NCBI GenBank assembly: GCA_963675565.2
Contig: CAXXYD010000004.1
Coordinates: forward strand, 2,666,001 to 2,730,000
Direction of reading: 5' to 3'
Source of the DNA: JARRKU01 sp963675565
GTDB taxonomy: Bacteria > Desulfobacterota > Desulfobacteria > Desulfobacterales > Desulfosarcinaceae
Length of the DNA: 64,000 bases
A program made the position numbers and the translations under genes. Below are positions 7,950 to 17,376 of this stretch, piece by piece. Within the stretch, counting starts at the first letter, position 1, and each line of letters opens with the position of its first letter. Below the pieces are notes generated by a model that was not told the DNA's origin, ran no database searches, and saw nothing but the letters and a program-made list of their open reading frames with translations.

Positions 7950-9032
7950 ATGCGTTGGTTGGCAAGTTTTGCATTCATCGTCCTGGCTGCCGGGTTTGCT
8001 GCGGCCCAGCCGCCGCCGACACGGGTTGCCGTGGCCAAAGTGTTCGAAAAACAGCTGGCCCCGACCACTTCCCTGGTGGGAATTGTCGACTTCGATCAGA
8101 GTGCCGGCATTTCTTCGGAGATCAGCGGCCTGATTGAAAGCCACCGTATGGTGGAAGGCGCAGTGGTGCGCAAGGGGGATGTACTGCTCCAGTTGAATAC
8201 CGATTTTACCCGCAAAGATATTGCTTTGATTGAGCAGCAGATCGCCCAGGTCGAAATCCAGATTGAGAATAAACAGAAAAATCTCAATCGATTTGAAACT
8301 CTTTTTCGCCAGGACGCCACCAGTGAGAAGAATTATGATGATCTGGCCTTCGGGCTCCGGGAAATGCTGGTTGACCGTGAGCGGCTGCGGATTTCATTGT
8401 CCAAAAAGCGGCTGGAACTGGAAAAAAGTCGCATTCAGGCTCCGTTTAACGGTCTTGTGCTCGGGCGTTACAAAAATCAAGGCGAGTGGATCGCTCCCGG
8501 CGTGCCCATTTGCCTGTTGGCGGCTGTTGACGATGCGGTGGTTCGGGTGCCGCTTTCAGAGGACTTGATGCCTTATGTAAAGCTGGGGCAGGCCGTCACT
8601 TTGACGATTCCTGCCATGAACAAGAAGATCACCGGCACCGTGGCGGCGGTGGTCCCCCAGGTTAACATCAAAAGCAAAACCTTTGATGTCAAGATTGATA
8701 TCACATACGCGGACGGGCTTTTTCAAAATATGTCCGCCCAGGTCAACGTGCCCACCGGGCCCACACGCCGGCTGAAAATGATACCCCGGGATGCATTGGT
8801 CCGTGTTCAAGGCAAAACCTTTGTCTACACAGTCGAAGCGGGCAAAGCAAAGATGCTGCCCATTGAAACGCTGGCCGTGGACGGTGAATGGCTTGGGGTA
8901 GAGGCGCCTTATATTGTGGCCGGTATGCCGTTGGTGGTGGACGGCAACGAGCGGCTGCAGCCGGATCAGGCGGTGCAGGTGGTGGATGCGCCGGGCCATG
9001 TCCCCGCTATCGGGGAAAAAGCGACTGAGTAA
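7950..9032 (+). CDS. RND efflux periplasmic adaptor (membrane fusion protein)
   Basis: 360 residues from ATG 7950, preceded by AAAGGAG. The N-terminal signal peptide (MRWLASFAFIVLAAGFAAA) is followed by a lipoyl-like half motif, a coiled-coil hairpin (about residues 90-150, rich in Q, E and L), the second lipoyl half (RIQAPFNGLVLGRYKNQGEW), and a barrel domain (VKLGQAVTLTIPAMN). This is the canonical order of HlyD-type adaptors. It lies 173 bp before the RND pump. No outer-membrane TolC partner is encoded here, so another locus must provide it. Substrate cannot be predicted. Confidence 0.9.
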   Translation: MRWLASFAFIVLAAGFAAAQPPPTRVAVAKVFEKQLAPTTSLVGIVDFDQSAGISSEISGLIESHRMVEGAVVRKGDVLLQLNTDFTRKDIALIEQQIAQVEIQIENKQKNLNRFETLFRQDATSEKNYDDLAFGLREMLVDRERLRISLSKKRLELEKSRIQAPFNGLVLGRYKNQGEWIAPGVPICLLAAVDDAVVRVPLSEDLMPYVKLGQAVTLTIPAMNKKITGTVAAVVPQVNIKSKTFDVKIDITYADGLFQNMSAQVNVPTGPTRRLKMIPRDALVRVQGKTFVYTVEAGKAKMLPIETLAVDGEWLGVEAPYIVAGMPLVVDGNERLQPDQAVQVVDAPGHVPAIGEKATE

Positions 9033-9205
9033 ATGTCGATGAACCCGCAAACAGTCATTCACGGATCGTTCTTTTTGCGAATTCACCCATGCTGGGTGTT
9101 TCAGCGGAATGTTTGAATTGTTTTCCACACGATATGGGTCAACCCGGTCCCTGCAACGGAAATTCCCGCTGCAGGGATCATTCAACCGGACGGTTCTGAA
9201 TTACC

Positions 9206-12200
9206 ATGGATTTTATTCGTTTTGCCATAAATAAGCCCGTATCGGTTTGCGTGGGGGTTATTCTCGTCCTTTTGTTCGGTGTCCTGGGCATTCGCGGACT
9301 GCCGGTGCAATTAACCCCCGATGTCGAAACGCCGCAAATCACGGTAACCACGACATGGTCCGGGGCCACACCGTATGAGATCGAAAAGGACATCGTGGAA
9401 GAGCAGGAGTCGACCCTCAAAGGGGTTCAGCGCCTCACCATGATGGAGGGATCGTCGTTTAACGGCCAGGGGATCATAACGCTGACCTTCGAGGTGGGCA
9501 CCGATTTGAACGCCGCGCTGCTCAATGTCTCCAACAAGCTCGATGAAGTGTCCAGTTATCCGGACAATGTCGACCGGCCCATTGTCGAGGCCTCCGGTGC
9601 CGAAAGCAGCCCGGTGATCTGGATGGTGTTGAAAATGCGCGACGGCGATCCGGAAAAAATCGGCACGTTTCGCACCTTTTTTGAAAACGAGGCGCGGCAG
9701 TACCTCGACCGGGTCAAGGGCGTAGGGTCGGTTTTTGTCTTCGGCGGTGCGGAGCAGCAATTGGAGGTGGTGATTTCAGCCGAAAAACTGGCCCGCCACC
9801 AGTTGACCATCAGCGATGTCATGGCACGCATTCAGAGTGCCAACCAGGACGTGGCCGCCGGTATTCTGGGTCTGCAGAAGAAAAGCTACCGGGTGCGGAC
9901 CGTCAGCCAGTTTACCCATCCGGATGATCCGCTAAGCATTCTCCTTGTGGATGACGGCCAGCGCCGTGTCTTCCTGCGCGATGTGGCCTTCACCCGTATG
10001 GGTTACGCCACCCAGACCGGGGCCATGATGCACAACGGCAGACCTACCATCGTGGTGGGCGTGCGCAAACAGCAGGGTGCCAATGTCATTGACCTGACAC
10101 GGCGGATGTATGACGTTGTCGGGCAGTTGAACGACGGCATTCTTAAAGATGCCGGCCTGGAACTGGAGATTGTTCACGAACAGACGCCTTACATCCGCAA
10201 TGCCATGGACCTGGTCAAGCGCAATGTATTCATCGGCGGGATGCTGGCCCTGGTGGTGTTGCTGCTGTTTTTGAGAAGCATTTCGGCCACATTGACGACA
10301 GCGGTGGCGATTCCCATTTCAGCCGTCGGCACGTTCATTTTTTTATGGTTGTTCAATCGGTCCCTGAACGTGGTGAGTCTTGCGGGGATTTCCTTTGCCG
10401 TGGGCATGCTGGTGGACAATGCCATTGTGGTGCTGGAGAACATTGACCGCCATCGGCAGATGGGAAAGGATGCTTTTGCGGCCGCCTACGAGGGCGCCCG
10501 GGAAGTATGGGGGGCCGTGCTGGCATCGACGGCGACGACGGTGGCTGTTTTTTTACCGGTGATTTTTATCCAGGAAGAGGCCGGACAGCTCTTCAAGGAT
10601 ATCGCCATTGCCATTACCTTTGCCATACTGCTCAGCCTGGTGGTCTCTGTATCGGTGATACCGTCCATGGCGCATTTGCTCTATGCGCGCAAAGGCAAAA
10701 ACAGCAAAAAGGTCCACCTCAAAAGCATCGGGAAGGCTGGATCGGCGGCGGCCAACGCACTGACGGCCCTGTCGCGTTTGAGTATCCGCAACGTGGTGAC
10801 CCGAATAGTGACCATTTCCGTTTTTACTGCGGCCGCCCTGGTTGCCGCGTGGCTGCTGATGCCCAAGGCCGAATACCTGCCCCAGGGCAATCGCAATCTG
10901 ATTATCAATTTCATGATACCGCCGCCGGGGTATTCATTCGAAAAGCGCAGAGCCATCGGGGATCATATTTTTTCGGCGACCCGGCCTTATTTCGAGCAGG
11001 ATGGCAAAGACGGGCTGCCCCAGATCAAAACCATTTTTTTCGTGGCCGCCGACCGTATCAGCTTGTTTGGCGCTTTGAGCAAGCATGAAACCCGTGCCCG
11101 GGAGCTCATTCCGCTGTTCATGCGGGTCATGAACGACATGCCCGGGATCATGGGGTTCAGTCTCCAGGCCGGGATTTTTCAACAGGGCCTGGGCCGCGGC
11201 CGCAATGTGGATGTCAATATTTCCGGCGACGATGTCGGCCAAATCATCGGAGCCACCTGGATGTTACGGGGGGTGATTTCCCAAAAATTGCCGGGTTCCA
11301 ATGTCCGGCCGGATCCGTCCCCTGAAAACAGTTACCCCGAGGCCAATTTTCTTCCCGACCGCTCCAAGGTCCTGGCCAATGGCCTGAGTGAATCCCAACT
11401 GGGGCTGGCCATCGACGTGATCATGGACGGCCGCAAAATCGGCGAATTCAAACCCGGGCAAAGCAAAAAGATCGACTTGGTGCTGCGCTCGGACCAGGCC
11501 GACATTCAGGTGCCGGAAGATGTGGCCAACAGCGTGATTTCCAACCGTTTCGGGCAGCTTATCCGCATCGGCGATGTGGCCCGGATCCAATATGGCCAGG
11601 GGCTCACCCAGATTTATCATCTGGAGCGCAAGCGCAGCATCAAACTCATTGTAACCCCGTCGCTTGATGTGCCGCTGCAGTCGGCCCTGGAAATTATTCA
11701 CAATGACGTGCTGGCGCCCCTGCGAAAAGCCGGCAAGCTGGACGGCCTGCAAGTCACGGTGGGCGGAAATGCCGACAAGCTGCAAACCGCCATGGGGGCC
11801 ATCGGCTGGAACCTGGTGCTGGCGGCCATCATTATCTATCTGCTCATGGCGGCCCTGTTCGAGAACTTTCTTTACCCGCTGATCATCATGTTCAGTGTAC
11901 CCCTGGCCGCTGCCGGCGGCTTCATCGGCCTGCGGCTGGTGGATCTGCTGGTGGCCCGGCAGCAGTTCGACATCGTGACCATGCTGGGGTTCATCATTCT
12001 GATCGGGACGGTGGTCAACAATGCCATTCTCATTGTGCACCAGGCCTTGAACAATGTCCGTCTTTACGGGTTCGAGGGGCAGGCGGCCATCATCGAATCG
12101 GTTAAAACGCGCATCCGGCCAATTTTCATGAGTGCCGCCACCAGTGTGTTTGCCCTCATGCCGCTGGCGGTTTCCACCGGGCAGGGCAGTGAACTCTACC

Positions 12201-12367
12201 GTGGACTGGGCAGCGTGATTCTGGGCGGACTGGCGGTTTCCACCGTTTTTACCCTGTTCGTCATACCCGCACTGCTCTCTTTCTTTATTCATCTGGAAAA
12301 AAGCCGTATTCCCGAAGACGATCTTTCGATACCGTCGTATCTGGGGAACAATTCGCCGGGGCTGTAA
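9206..12367 (+). CDS. RND-family efflux permease
   Basis: 1053 residues, the usual length of AcrB-like pumps with twelve membrane helices and two large periplasmic loops. TM4 carries the proton-relay motif GMLVDNAIVVLENI (around residue 400), with Asp followed by Asn where AcrB has two Asp residues. TM10 reads GTVVNNAILIV (around 933) and lacks the Lys that pairs with those Asp in AcrB. This pattern is seen in a non-classical RND branch, so coupling may differ from AcrB. Encoded after its adaptor gene. No strong ribosome site is visible before the ATG. Confidence 0.92.
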   Translation: MDFIRFAINKPVSVCVGVILVLLFGVLGIRGLPVQLTPDVETPQITVTTTWSGATPYEIEKDIVEEQESTLKGVQRLTMMEGSSFNGQGIITLTFEVGTDLNAALLNVSNKLDEVSSYPDNVDRPIVEASGAESSPVIWMVLKMRDGDPEKIGTFRTFFENEARQYLDRVKGVGSVFVFGGAEQQLEVVISAEKLARHQLTISDVMARIQSANQDVAAGILGLQKKSYRVRTVSQFTHPDDPLSILLVDDGQRRVFLRDVAFTRMGYATQTGAMMHNGRPTIVVGVRKQQGANVIDLTRRMYDVVGQLNDGILKDAGLELEIVHEQTPYIRNAMDLVKRNVFIGGMLALVVLLLFLRSISATLTTAVAIPISAVGTFIFLWLFNRSLNVVSLAGISFAVGMLVDNAIVVLENIDRHRQMGKDAFAAAYEGAREVWGAVLASTATTVAVFLPVIFIQEEAGQLFKDIAIAITFAILLSLVVSVSVIPSMAHLLYARKGKNSKKVHLKSIGKAGSAAANALTALSRLSIRNVVTRIVTISVFTAAALVAAWLLMPKAEYLPQGNRNLIINFMIPPPGYSFEKRRAIGDHIFSATRPYFEQDGKDGLPQIKTIFFVAADRISLFGALSKHETRARELIPLFMRVMNDMPGIMGFSLQAGIFQQGLGRGRNVDVNISGDDVGQIIGATWMLRGVISQKLPGSNVRPDPSPENSYPEANFLPDRSKVLANGLSESQLGLAIDVIMDGRKIGEFKPGQSKKIDLVLRSDQADIQVPEDVANSVISNRFGQLIRIGDVARIQYGQGLTQIYHLERKRSIKLIVTPSLDVPLQSALEIIHNDVLAPLRKAGKLDGLQVTVGGNADKLQTAMGAIGWNLVLAAIIIYLLMAALFENFLYPLIIMFSVPLAAAGGFIGLRLVDLLVARQQFDIVTMLGFIILIGTVVNNAILIVHQALNNVRLYGFEGQAAIIESVKTRIRPIFMSAATSVFALMPLAVSTGQGSELYRGLGSVILGGLAVSTVFTLFVIPALLSFFIHLEKSRIPEDDLSIPSYLGNNSPGL

Positions 12368-12455
12368 CTTCTCATCGGTCAGAAGTCTCTGCGCTGGGCT
12401 TGAACAACCGGAGCAGATTGCCTTTGTTTTGTTCGCTGGATATCAGCGTTGGCGT

Positions 12456-14816
12456 TCAGGGGTGACGGCCCTGCAGTGCCTGGCGGACCGCCAGGCCGAT
12501 TTTTTCGAGAGAGTAGGGTTTTTTGACGTAGGGCCCGGCACCGAGAGACAACGCTTTCTTGACGCGTCCGGTTTCGGCATAGCCACTGGCGATGACGGCT
12601 TTGAGGTCCGGCCGGAGGGTCAATATGGCCCGGTATGTGTCCAGTCCGTCGATTCCCGGATCCATGATCATGTCCAGAACCAGCAGATCAACGGCGTTTT
12701 CGCGGACATAGGCAATGGCCTTTTCCCCGCTGGGCACGGCGGTCACCCTGTAGTTCAACCGTTCGAGCATCAAACGGGCAATGGTACGTTGCTCCTTGAC
12801 GTCATCCACCAGAAGGATGGTTTCGCCATTGCCTTTGTATTGCTCCACCGGCGGCGGCGTGTCGTCGTCGCCAGGTGTTTCGCGTGTCATTGGAAAATAC
12901 AGGGTAAAGCAAGACCCCTTGCCCGGTGTGCTTTGCACATCGATGTAGCCCCGGTGATCCTGGATTGTTCCCCAGACCACCGCCATCCCCAGCCCGGTGC
13001 CGCTGCGGCCCATGACTTTCTTGGTATAAAACGGTTCGAAAATACGCGGCAGATCCACTGCGGTGATGCCTTCTCCCTGGTCTTTGACCGTGACGGTGAC
13101 ATATTCGCCTGCATCGACGCGATCGTAGTTTTTGACCGGACGATCGAGATAGCAGCTTTGGGTGGTGATGGTGATGACGCCGCCATCGGGCTGGGCCTCG
13201 GTGGCATTGGAAAGAAGGTTCATCAATGTTTTTTTGAGGTGAACCGGGGACCCGGCGATATTCGGCAGGTCGGATTCCAGTTCCGTGCGGATGATCACGG
13301 CGTGATTCAGGGTCATCATCTTTTTGTGTTCAGGAGATTGCAGGTACTCTTCAATGATGGTGTTGAAATTGACCATATCTGCCGTCACTACCCCCCGGCG
13401 GGCCAGGGTGAGCAGGTCCTGCACGATATCCGCGGCTTTCTGCCCGGAACCGCGGATGGTTTGAATCGGCTGTTTCAGCGGGTTGTCGTCATCCATGTCC
13501 AGCAAGAGCAGGTCGGGATAGCTGACGATGCCGGACAGCACATTGTTCAGGTCGTGGGCGACACCGCCGGCCAGCAGACCCAGGGCCTCCATTTTTTTGG
13601 AGCGGGCCAGTTGTTCCTGCAGCGCCTCTTGTTCCCGATGGGCTTTGACGCGCTCGGTAATATTGCGGCAGACCCCAAGAATGGCAACGGGCTGGTTCTT
13701 TTCATCCAATAACAATTTGGCGGTGATTTCGCTCCACACCGTGGAGCCGTCTTTGTGCAGAAGTTCGATCTCCAGCACCATGGGGCGGTTGTAGTTGCCT
13801 GTGGCTTCCCCCACGGCAAGCTCTGCCTGCAAGGTTTGCGCTGCAAGTTCGAGGCTTTTTTCGGGCAAAACGGCCGCTACGCTGTTGCCGATCAGCTCCC
13901 GGGGTGTCCACCCCTGAATGCGCGCCACCACCGGGCTGATGTAGGTGTAATTCATCTCCATGTCCAGAGTGAAGATGACGTCGTGAATATTTTCAGCGAA
14001 CAGACGGTATTTGGCTTCGCTTTCACCCAATGCTTTTTCGGATCGTCGGCGCTCTGCGATTTCGGCTTTCAGCCGGCGGCGTGTTTCGATGAGGTCGTTT
14101 TTTTCGCGGGAAAGGGCTTGTGTCAGTTCAGCCTGCTTGGCGGTGGTGCGGTGCAGTCCCCTGACCATTATGGCCACTGAAACGGCGCTCACCGTATTGA
14201 GCAGGATAAAACCCGAGCCGGCCGCCATTGCCCTGGCCATGTTTGGGAAGAACGGCTGGTGTCCAGCCAGATGGCCATAAGTGTACATATACCCCACGAT
14301 CGCCAAAGTGGCGGCGTTGAGTGAAACCACGGCAATGGCGCCTCTTAAACCGATCAGCAGGCCCGCAAGTACGGCGCTGGTGAACAGGTAGGCCGGTCCT
14401 CCACTCAGCACCCCCACATGGAGACAGACGTTGAGGCCTATGATATAAACCAGCAGAACACTGACGCATGCCCGGGTCGCGTAACTCAGGCCCTTGAAAA
14501 CAAGCAGGCCCCATATGGCGGCATAAACGACTGTATCAGTGACAATCAATCCCCAGAGCTTTTCGCGAACGCTGACGACAATAGCTGGAATGAATGTGGT
14601 CAGCGACAGGGTCAGCGCCGTGGCGATAACGGTAAATAAAATGCGTTCGCGCCATATGGCAAGGGCGTCCTGGCCGTCGGTTTCATGCCAGCCGAACCAG
14701 GATCGCATACCGGACCCGTCGATCGGCTTTTCAGACCCGTCGTTCATTGATGCCATATCCCTGTGTTCGTCCGTCATAACCTCAAGCGCCTGAATCTGCA
14801 TAGGGTGATGTTCCAT
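12456..14816 (-). CDS. membrane hybrid histidine kinase with PAS and receiver domains
   Basis: 786 residues. Several membrane helices between 57 and 220, a short coiled coil (225-262), PAS domain (265-390), HisKA with phospho-acceptor His421 in LLAGGVAHDLNNVLSG, HATPase_c with N-box LMNLLSNATEA and G-boxes KDQGEGI and GTGLGMAVV (525-645), and a C-terminal receiver with acidic pair DD (671-672), phospho-Asp715 in LLVLDMIMDP and Lys in KKPYS (765-766). No output domain is present, so phosphate must pass to another regulator or control autokinase activity. The signal is unknown. Convergent with the RND gene. Confidence 0.9.
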   Translation of the reverse strand: MEHHPMQIQALEVMTDEHRDMASMNDGSEKPIDGSGMRSWFGWHETDGQDALAIWRERILFTVIATALTLSLTTFIPAIVVSVREKLWGLIVTDTVVYAAIWGLLVFKGLSYATRACVSVLLVYIIGLNVCLHVGVLSGGPAYLFTSAVLAGLLIGLRGAIAVVSLNAATLAIVGYMYTYGHLAGHQPFFPNMARAMAAGSGFILLNTVSAVSVAIMVRGLHRTTAKQAELTQALSREKNDLIETRRRLKAEIAERRRSEKALGESEAKYRLFAENIHDVIFTLDMEMNYTYISPVVARIQGWTPRELIGNSVAAVLPEKSLELAAQTLQAELAVGEATGNYNRPMVLEIELLHKDGSTVWSEITAKLLLDEKNQPVAILGVCRNITERVKAHREQEALQEQLARSKKMEALGLLAGGVAHDLNNVLSGIVSYPDLLLLDMDDDNPLKQPIQTIRGSGQKAADIVQDLLTLARRGVVTADMVNFNTIIEEYLQSPEHKKMMTLNHAVIIRTELESDLPNIAGSPVHLKKTLMNLLSNATEAQPDGGVITITTQSCYLDRPVKNYDRVDAGEYVTVTVKDQGEGITAVDLPRIFEPFYTKKVMGRSGTGLGMAVVWGTIQDHRGYIDVQSTPGKGSCFTLYFPMTRETPGDDDTPPPVEQYKGNGETILLVDDVKEQRTIARLMLERLNYRVTAVPSGEKAIAYVRENAVDLLVLDMIMDPGIDGLDTYRAILTLRPDLKAVIASGYAETGRVKKALSLGAGPYVKKPYSLEKIGLAVRQALQGRHP

Positions 14817-14862
14817 CGTGATATATCGGCGGATCGGACAGGGACCTTAAAGGATTTCGGGG

Positions 14863-14894
14863 AAAAATGAACCGGGCCCTTCCCTTGGGCCCGG
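14863..14894 (-). terminator. intrinsic terminator after the Usp gene
   Basis: CCGGGCCC (14894-14887) pairs with GGGCCCGG (14879-14872) around a 7-nt loop on the minus strand, followed by TTCATTTTT. Four bases after the Usp stop codon. Confidence 0.75.
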
Positions 14895-14898
14895 GGGG

Positions 14899-15291
14899 TT
14901 ATTTGACAGTGATGACCGGGCAGGGTGCCTTGAGGATAATATATTGGGCGTTGGAGCCAAACAGGAGCTTGCCGACCTTGGACCGCCGCCTGACACCGAT
15001 GAAGACGGCATCCACAGCGTTTTCGGTGGAAAATTTCACAATGTCCTCTCCAGGCTTCAACCCCCTGACCAGCAGGTGGGTATTGACCGGTATATTTTTT
15101 TCTTTGACGAGGGATTCGGCACTTTTCAAATCTTCCTGGGCATACTGTATTTCAACAGCTTCCGTGACGGATCCGCCTTCCATCGAGGTGACGACTTCGA
15201 TCGAGGCCTCAAACGCCCCGGCATGCGTGCAGGCGAGTTCAAGGGCCTCCCTGGCCGAATTGGACCCGTCATATCCAACTAGTAATTTCAT
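14899..15291 (-). CDS. universal stress protein, UspA family
   Basis: 130 residues, a single Usp domain beginning MKLLVGYDGSNSA. The C-terminal nucleotide loop reads GVRRRSKVGKLLFGS; in ATP-binding Usps the pattern is Gx2Gx9G(S/T), and here the second Gly is Arg, so ATP binding is uncertain. Usp proteins of this size act as dimers with roles in stress survival that are mostly undefined. The gene is followed by its own terminator and appears monocistronic. Confidence 0.88.
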   Translation of the reverse strand: MKLLVGYDGSNSAREALELACTHAGAFEASIEVVTSMEGGSVTEAVEIQYAQEDLKSAESLVKEKNIPVNTHLLVRGLKPGEDIVKFSTENAVDAVFIGVRRRSKVGKLLFGSNAQYIILKAPCPVITVK

Positions 15292-15470
15292 TCGTATCCC
15301 CTTTCATGTTTAAGAACTGGAAAATGCATTTTTGTTCCCGTGGCTGGCTTGAGAATTAGGAAGCCGAGCCTTCTGTTTACGGCGCAAAATAGGGCTTATT
15401 TGACGGAATGCAACCTGGTTTTTGATCGGGTTTGCGTTCCGGCCATGCGTACCTGCACCGGACGAGCCAC

Positions 15471-15656
15471 TCACCCGCCGGCCTGGCTTTTGTCTTTGTT
15501 TCGTTCTTTTTCCAGGAAATGAATCATGCACGACGGCCGGAATTTGCAGTACAACTCCGCGTCCTTGCACTTGAGGCAGGTCCGGCACATGGTGATCTGG
15601 TGTTTTTCGCACTTGAACCGGGCGTTGTGATCGGATGGTTGATCGCAGCATGCCAT
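15471..15656 (-). CDS. small Cys-rich protein, B-box-like zinc knuckle
   Basis: 61 residues from ATG 15656 (weak AGGTG upstream). The centre holds CxxH (CEKH), CxxCxxC (CRTCLKC), then C and CMIH spaced as in small treble-clef or B-box zinc modules; the first residues MACCDQP add two more Cys. The tail is basic and hydrophilic (FLEKERNKDKSQAGG). It starts 64 bp after the beta-CASP nuclease gene on the same strand, so co-transcription is likely. No function is known to me. It is too ordered in its Cys/His spacing to be a chance frame. Confidence 0.7.
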   Translation of the reverse strand: MACCDQPSDHNARFKCEKHQITMCRTCLKCKDAELYCKFRPSCMIHFLEKERNKDKSQAGG

Positions 15657-15720
15657 TTGGGTACACCTAATTCTTGACGGGCCGTATCGGGCCCAAAATG
15701 GTGGATCGCCGGCGGGGCGA

Positions 15721-17298
15721 TCAATTGACGACAATGGTCTGGCCGGTTTTGGGAACCGTGGCGTTGTAGCCCTGGCTTTTGAGCAATTCGGCAAACGCCA
15801 GGCTCTGTTCCTCCTCGCCGTGCACAACGGCAATTTTCTTGATATTCAGGTTGGATTCCTTGAGGAAGCGGAGCATTTCATTTTTATCGCCATGGGCCGA
15901 AAATCCGCCGATTTTTACAACATGGGCTTTGAGGGGATATTCCTTGTTCAGGATTTTAACCATGGGGGCCGCTCCCTGGCGGCCGGCCTGTTCGTAGGCT
16001 TGTCCATTTTCCAGAATCCGTCGACCCAGTGTGTGCTGGGCCATGAAACCGACAATAAGGATGGTGTTTTCGGGATTGTGGATCTTGTAGCGCAGATGGT
16101 GCAAAATGCGTCCGGCCTCGCACATTCCCGAGGCGGATATGACAATGTGCGGACTGGATTCCTTCATTAGGCGCATGGAGTCTTCCACTGAGGCGGTAAA
16201 ATGTACCTGCTTGAAATCGAAAGGGTTTTTCCCGTTGCGCAGAAAGGTTTCATGGGCCTCCTGATCGTACACTTCGGGATGTTCGGCGAATACTTTGGTG
16301 ATATTGGTCGCCAGCGGACTGTCCACCCAAACCGGTCGTCTCGGCACGGCGCCCTCATCATAGAGTTCATGAATCACGTACAGCAGTTCCTGGGTGCGGC
16401 CGTATGCAAAGGAGGGAATCAACACGCTGCCGCCGCGGTTGAATGTGTCGTTTAGGACTTGCTTGAGTTTGGGTTTAAGATCGACCACCGGTTCGTGTTC
16501 GCGGTCTCCGTAGGTGCTTTCCATGATCAGCAGGTCCACATTGCGGTCGGCTTCTTTGAAATCAAGGGCCGGATTGCGCAGGATGGGTTTGTCAAAACGG
16601 CCCAGGTCACCGGTATAGGCGACGGTTTGAACGCTTCCATTGGACTGGTATTTAAGGATGCTGACAGCCGATCCGAGGATATGGCCGGCTTCGTAAAACC
16701 GGAGGGTCAAATTCTTGGCCACGGTGGATTCGTGTCGATATGGTTTGCCGTCCATCTGGGTCAGGGCATTTTCGGCGTCGGCCATGGTGTAGAGTGGTTC
16801 GACGCCCTCTAGCCGGTACCGTTGCAAGTAGCCGTTGATGGTCTCCGAATCCAGTCGGGTATGGTTGCTCTTGAGCATTTTCTTGATCTTTTCATAGTTG
16901 CGTTTTCCCACCGGCTTGCCGTTGATGGTGTGGCCGTGGGACAGGGCGCCGCGGACGGTTTTATAGTTGAGGTACTGGGCATCCTGTTCCTGGATATGGG
17001 CGGAATCGGGAAGCAGGTAGCCGCAGGCGTCAGCGGTGGCCCGGGTGCAGAAAATACGCCCGGCAAAACCCTTCTGGCTCAGCAGGGGGATGCGGCCTGA
17101 GTGGTCGATATGGGCATGAGACAAAACCATGTTGGTCACCATGGCGGGGTCGAAGGGCATCACCCGGTTTTTTTCGGCCGCTTCTTTGCGGCGGCCCTGG
17201 AACATACCGCAATCCAACAGGATATAATCACTATCCGTTCCCAGCATATGCATCGATCCGGTCACTTCTCTGGTTGCGCCATAAAATGTTACGTGCAT
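15721..17298 (-). CDS. beta-CASP metallo-beta-lactamase-fold ribonuclease (CPSF/Ysh1-like)
   Basis: 525 residues from the second Met (AAGGGA five bases upstream), not the first frame Met. The metal motif HAHIDHSGR (61-69) gives HxHxDH; further motifs are ESTYGD, the beta-CASP region with YGRTQELLYVI, ASGMCEAGRILHH, and GGFSAHGD near the C-terminus, which together mark the RNA-processing branch. Members cut RNA, often as endo/5'-exonucleases. It lacks the KH domains of archaeal FttA. Followed by the Cys-rich mini-gene, upstream is the RsmI fusion on the same strand. Confidence 0.9.
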   Translation of the reverse strand: MHVTFYGATREVTGSMHMLGTDSDYILLDCGMFQGRRKEAAEKNRVMPFDPAMVTNMVLSHAHIDHSGRIPLLSQKGFAGRIFCTRATADACGYLLPDSAHIQEQDAQYLNYKTVRGALSHGHTINGKPVGKRNYEKIKKMLKSNHTRLDSETINGYLQRYRLEGVEPLYTMADAENALTQMDGKPYRHESTVAKNLTLRFYEAGHILGSAVSILKYQSNGSVQTVAYTGDLGRFDKPILRNPALDFKEADRNVDLLIMESTYGDREHEPVVDLKPKLKQVLNDTFNRGGSVLIPSFAYGRTQELLYVIHELYDEGAVPRRPVWVDSPLATNITKVFAEHPEVYDQEAHETFLRNGKNPFDFKQVHFTASVEDSMRLMKESSPHIVISASGMCEAGRILHHLRYKIHNPENTILIVGFMAQHTLGRRILENGQAYEQAGRQGAAPMVKILNKEYPLKAHVVKIGGFSAHGDKNEMLRFLKESNLNIKKIAVVHGEEEQSLAFAELLKSQGYNATVPKTGQTIVVN

Positions 17299-17376
17299 GT
17301 CGATCCCTTCCATTCAGTTTTGCCCCGGCGCCGTGCGGCAAGTGCAGTGTTGCCCTTGCCGCACGGTATTGATCGT

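Noticed and set aside
11264..12292. 342-codon frame antisense to the RND permease
   Set aside because: His/Gln-rich shadow of a membrane protein gene.
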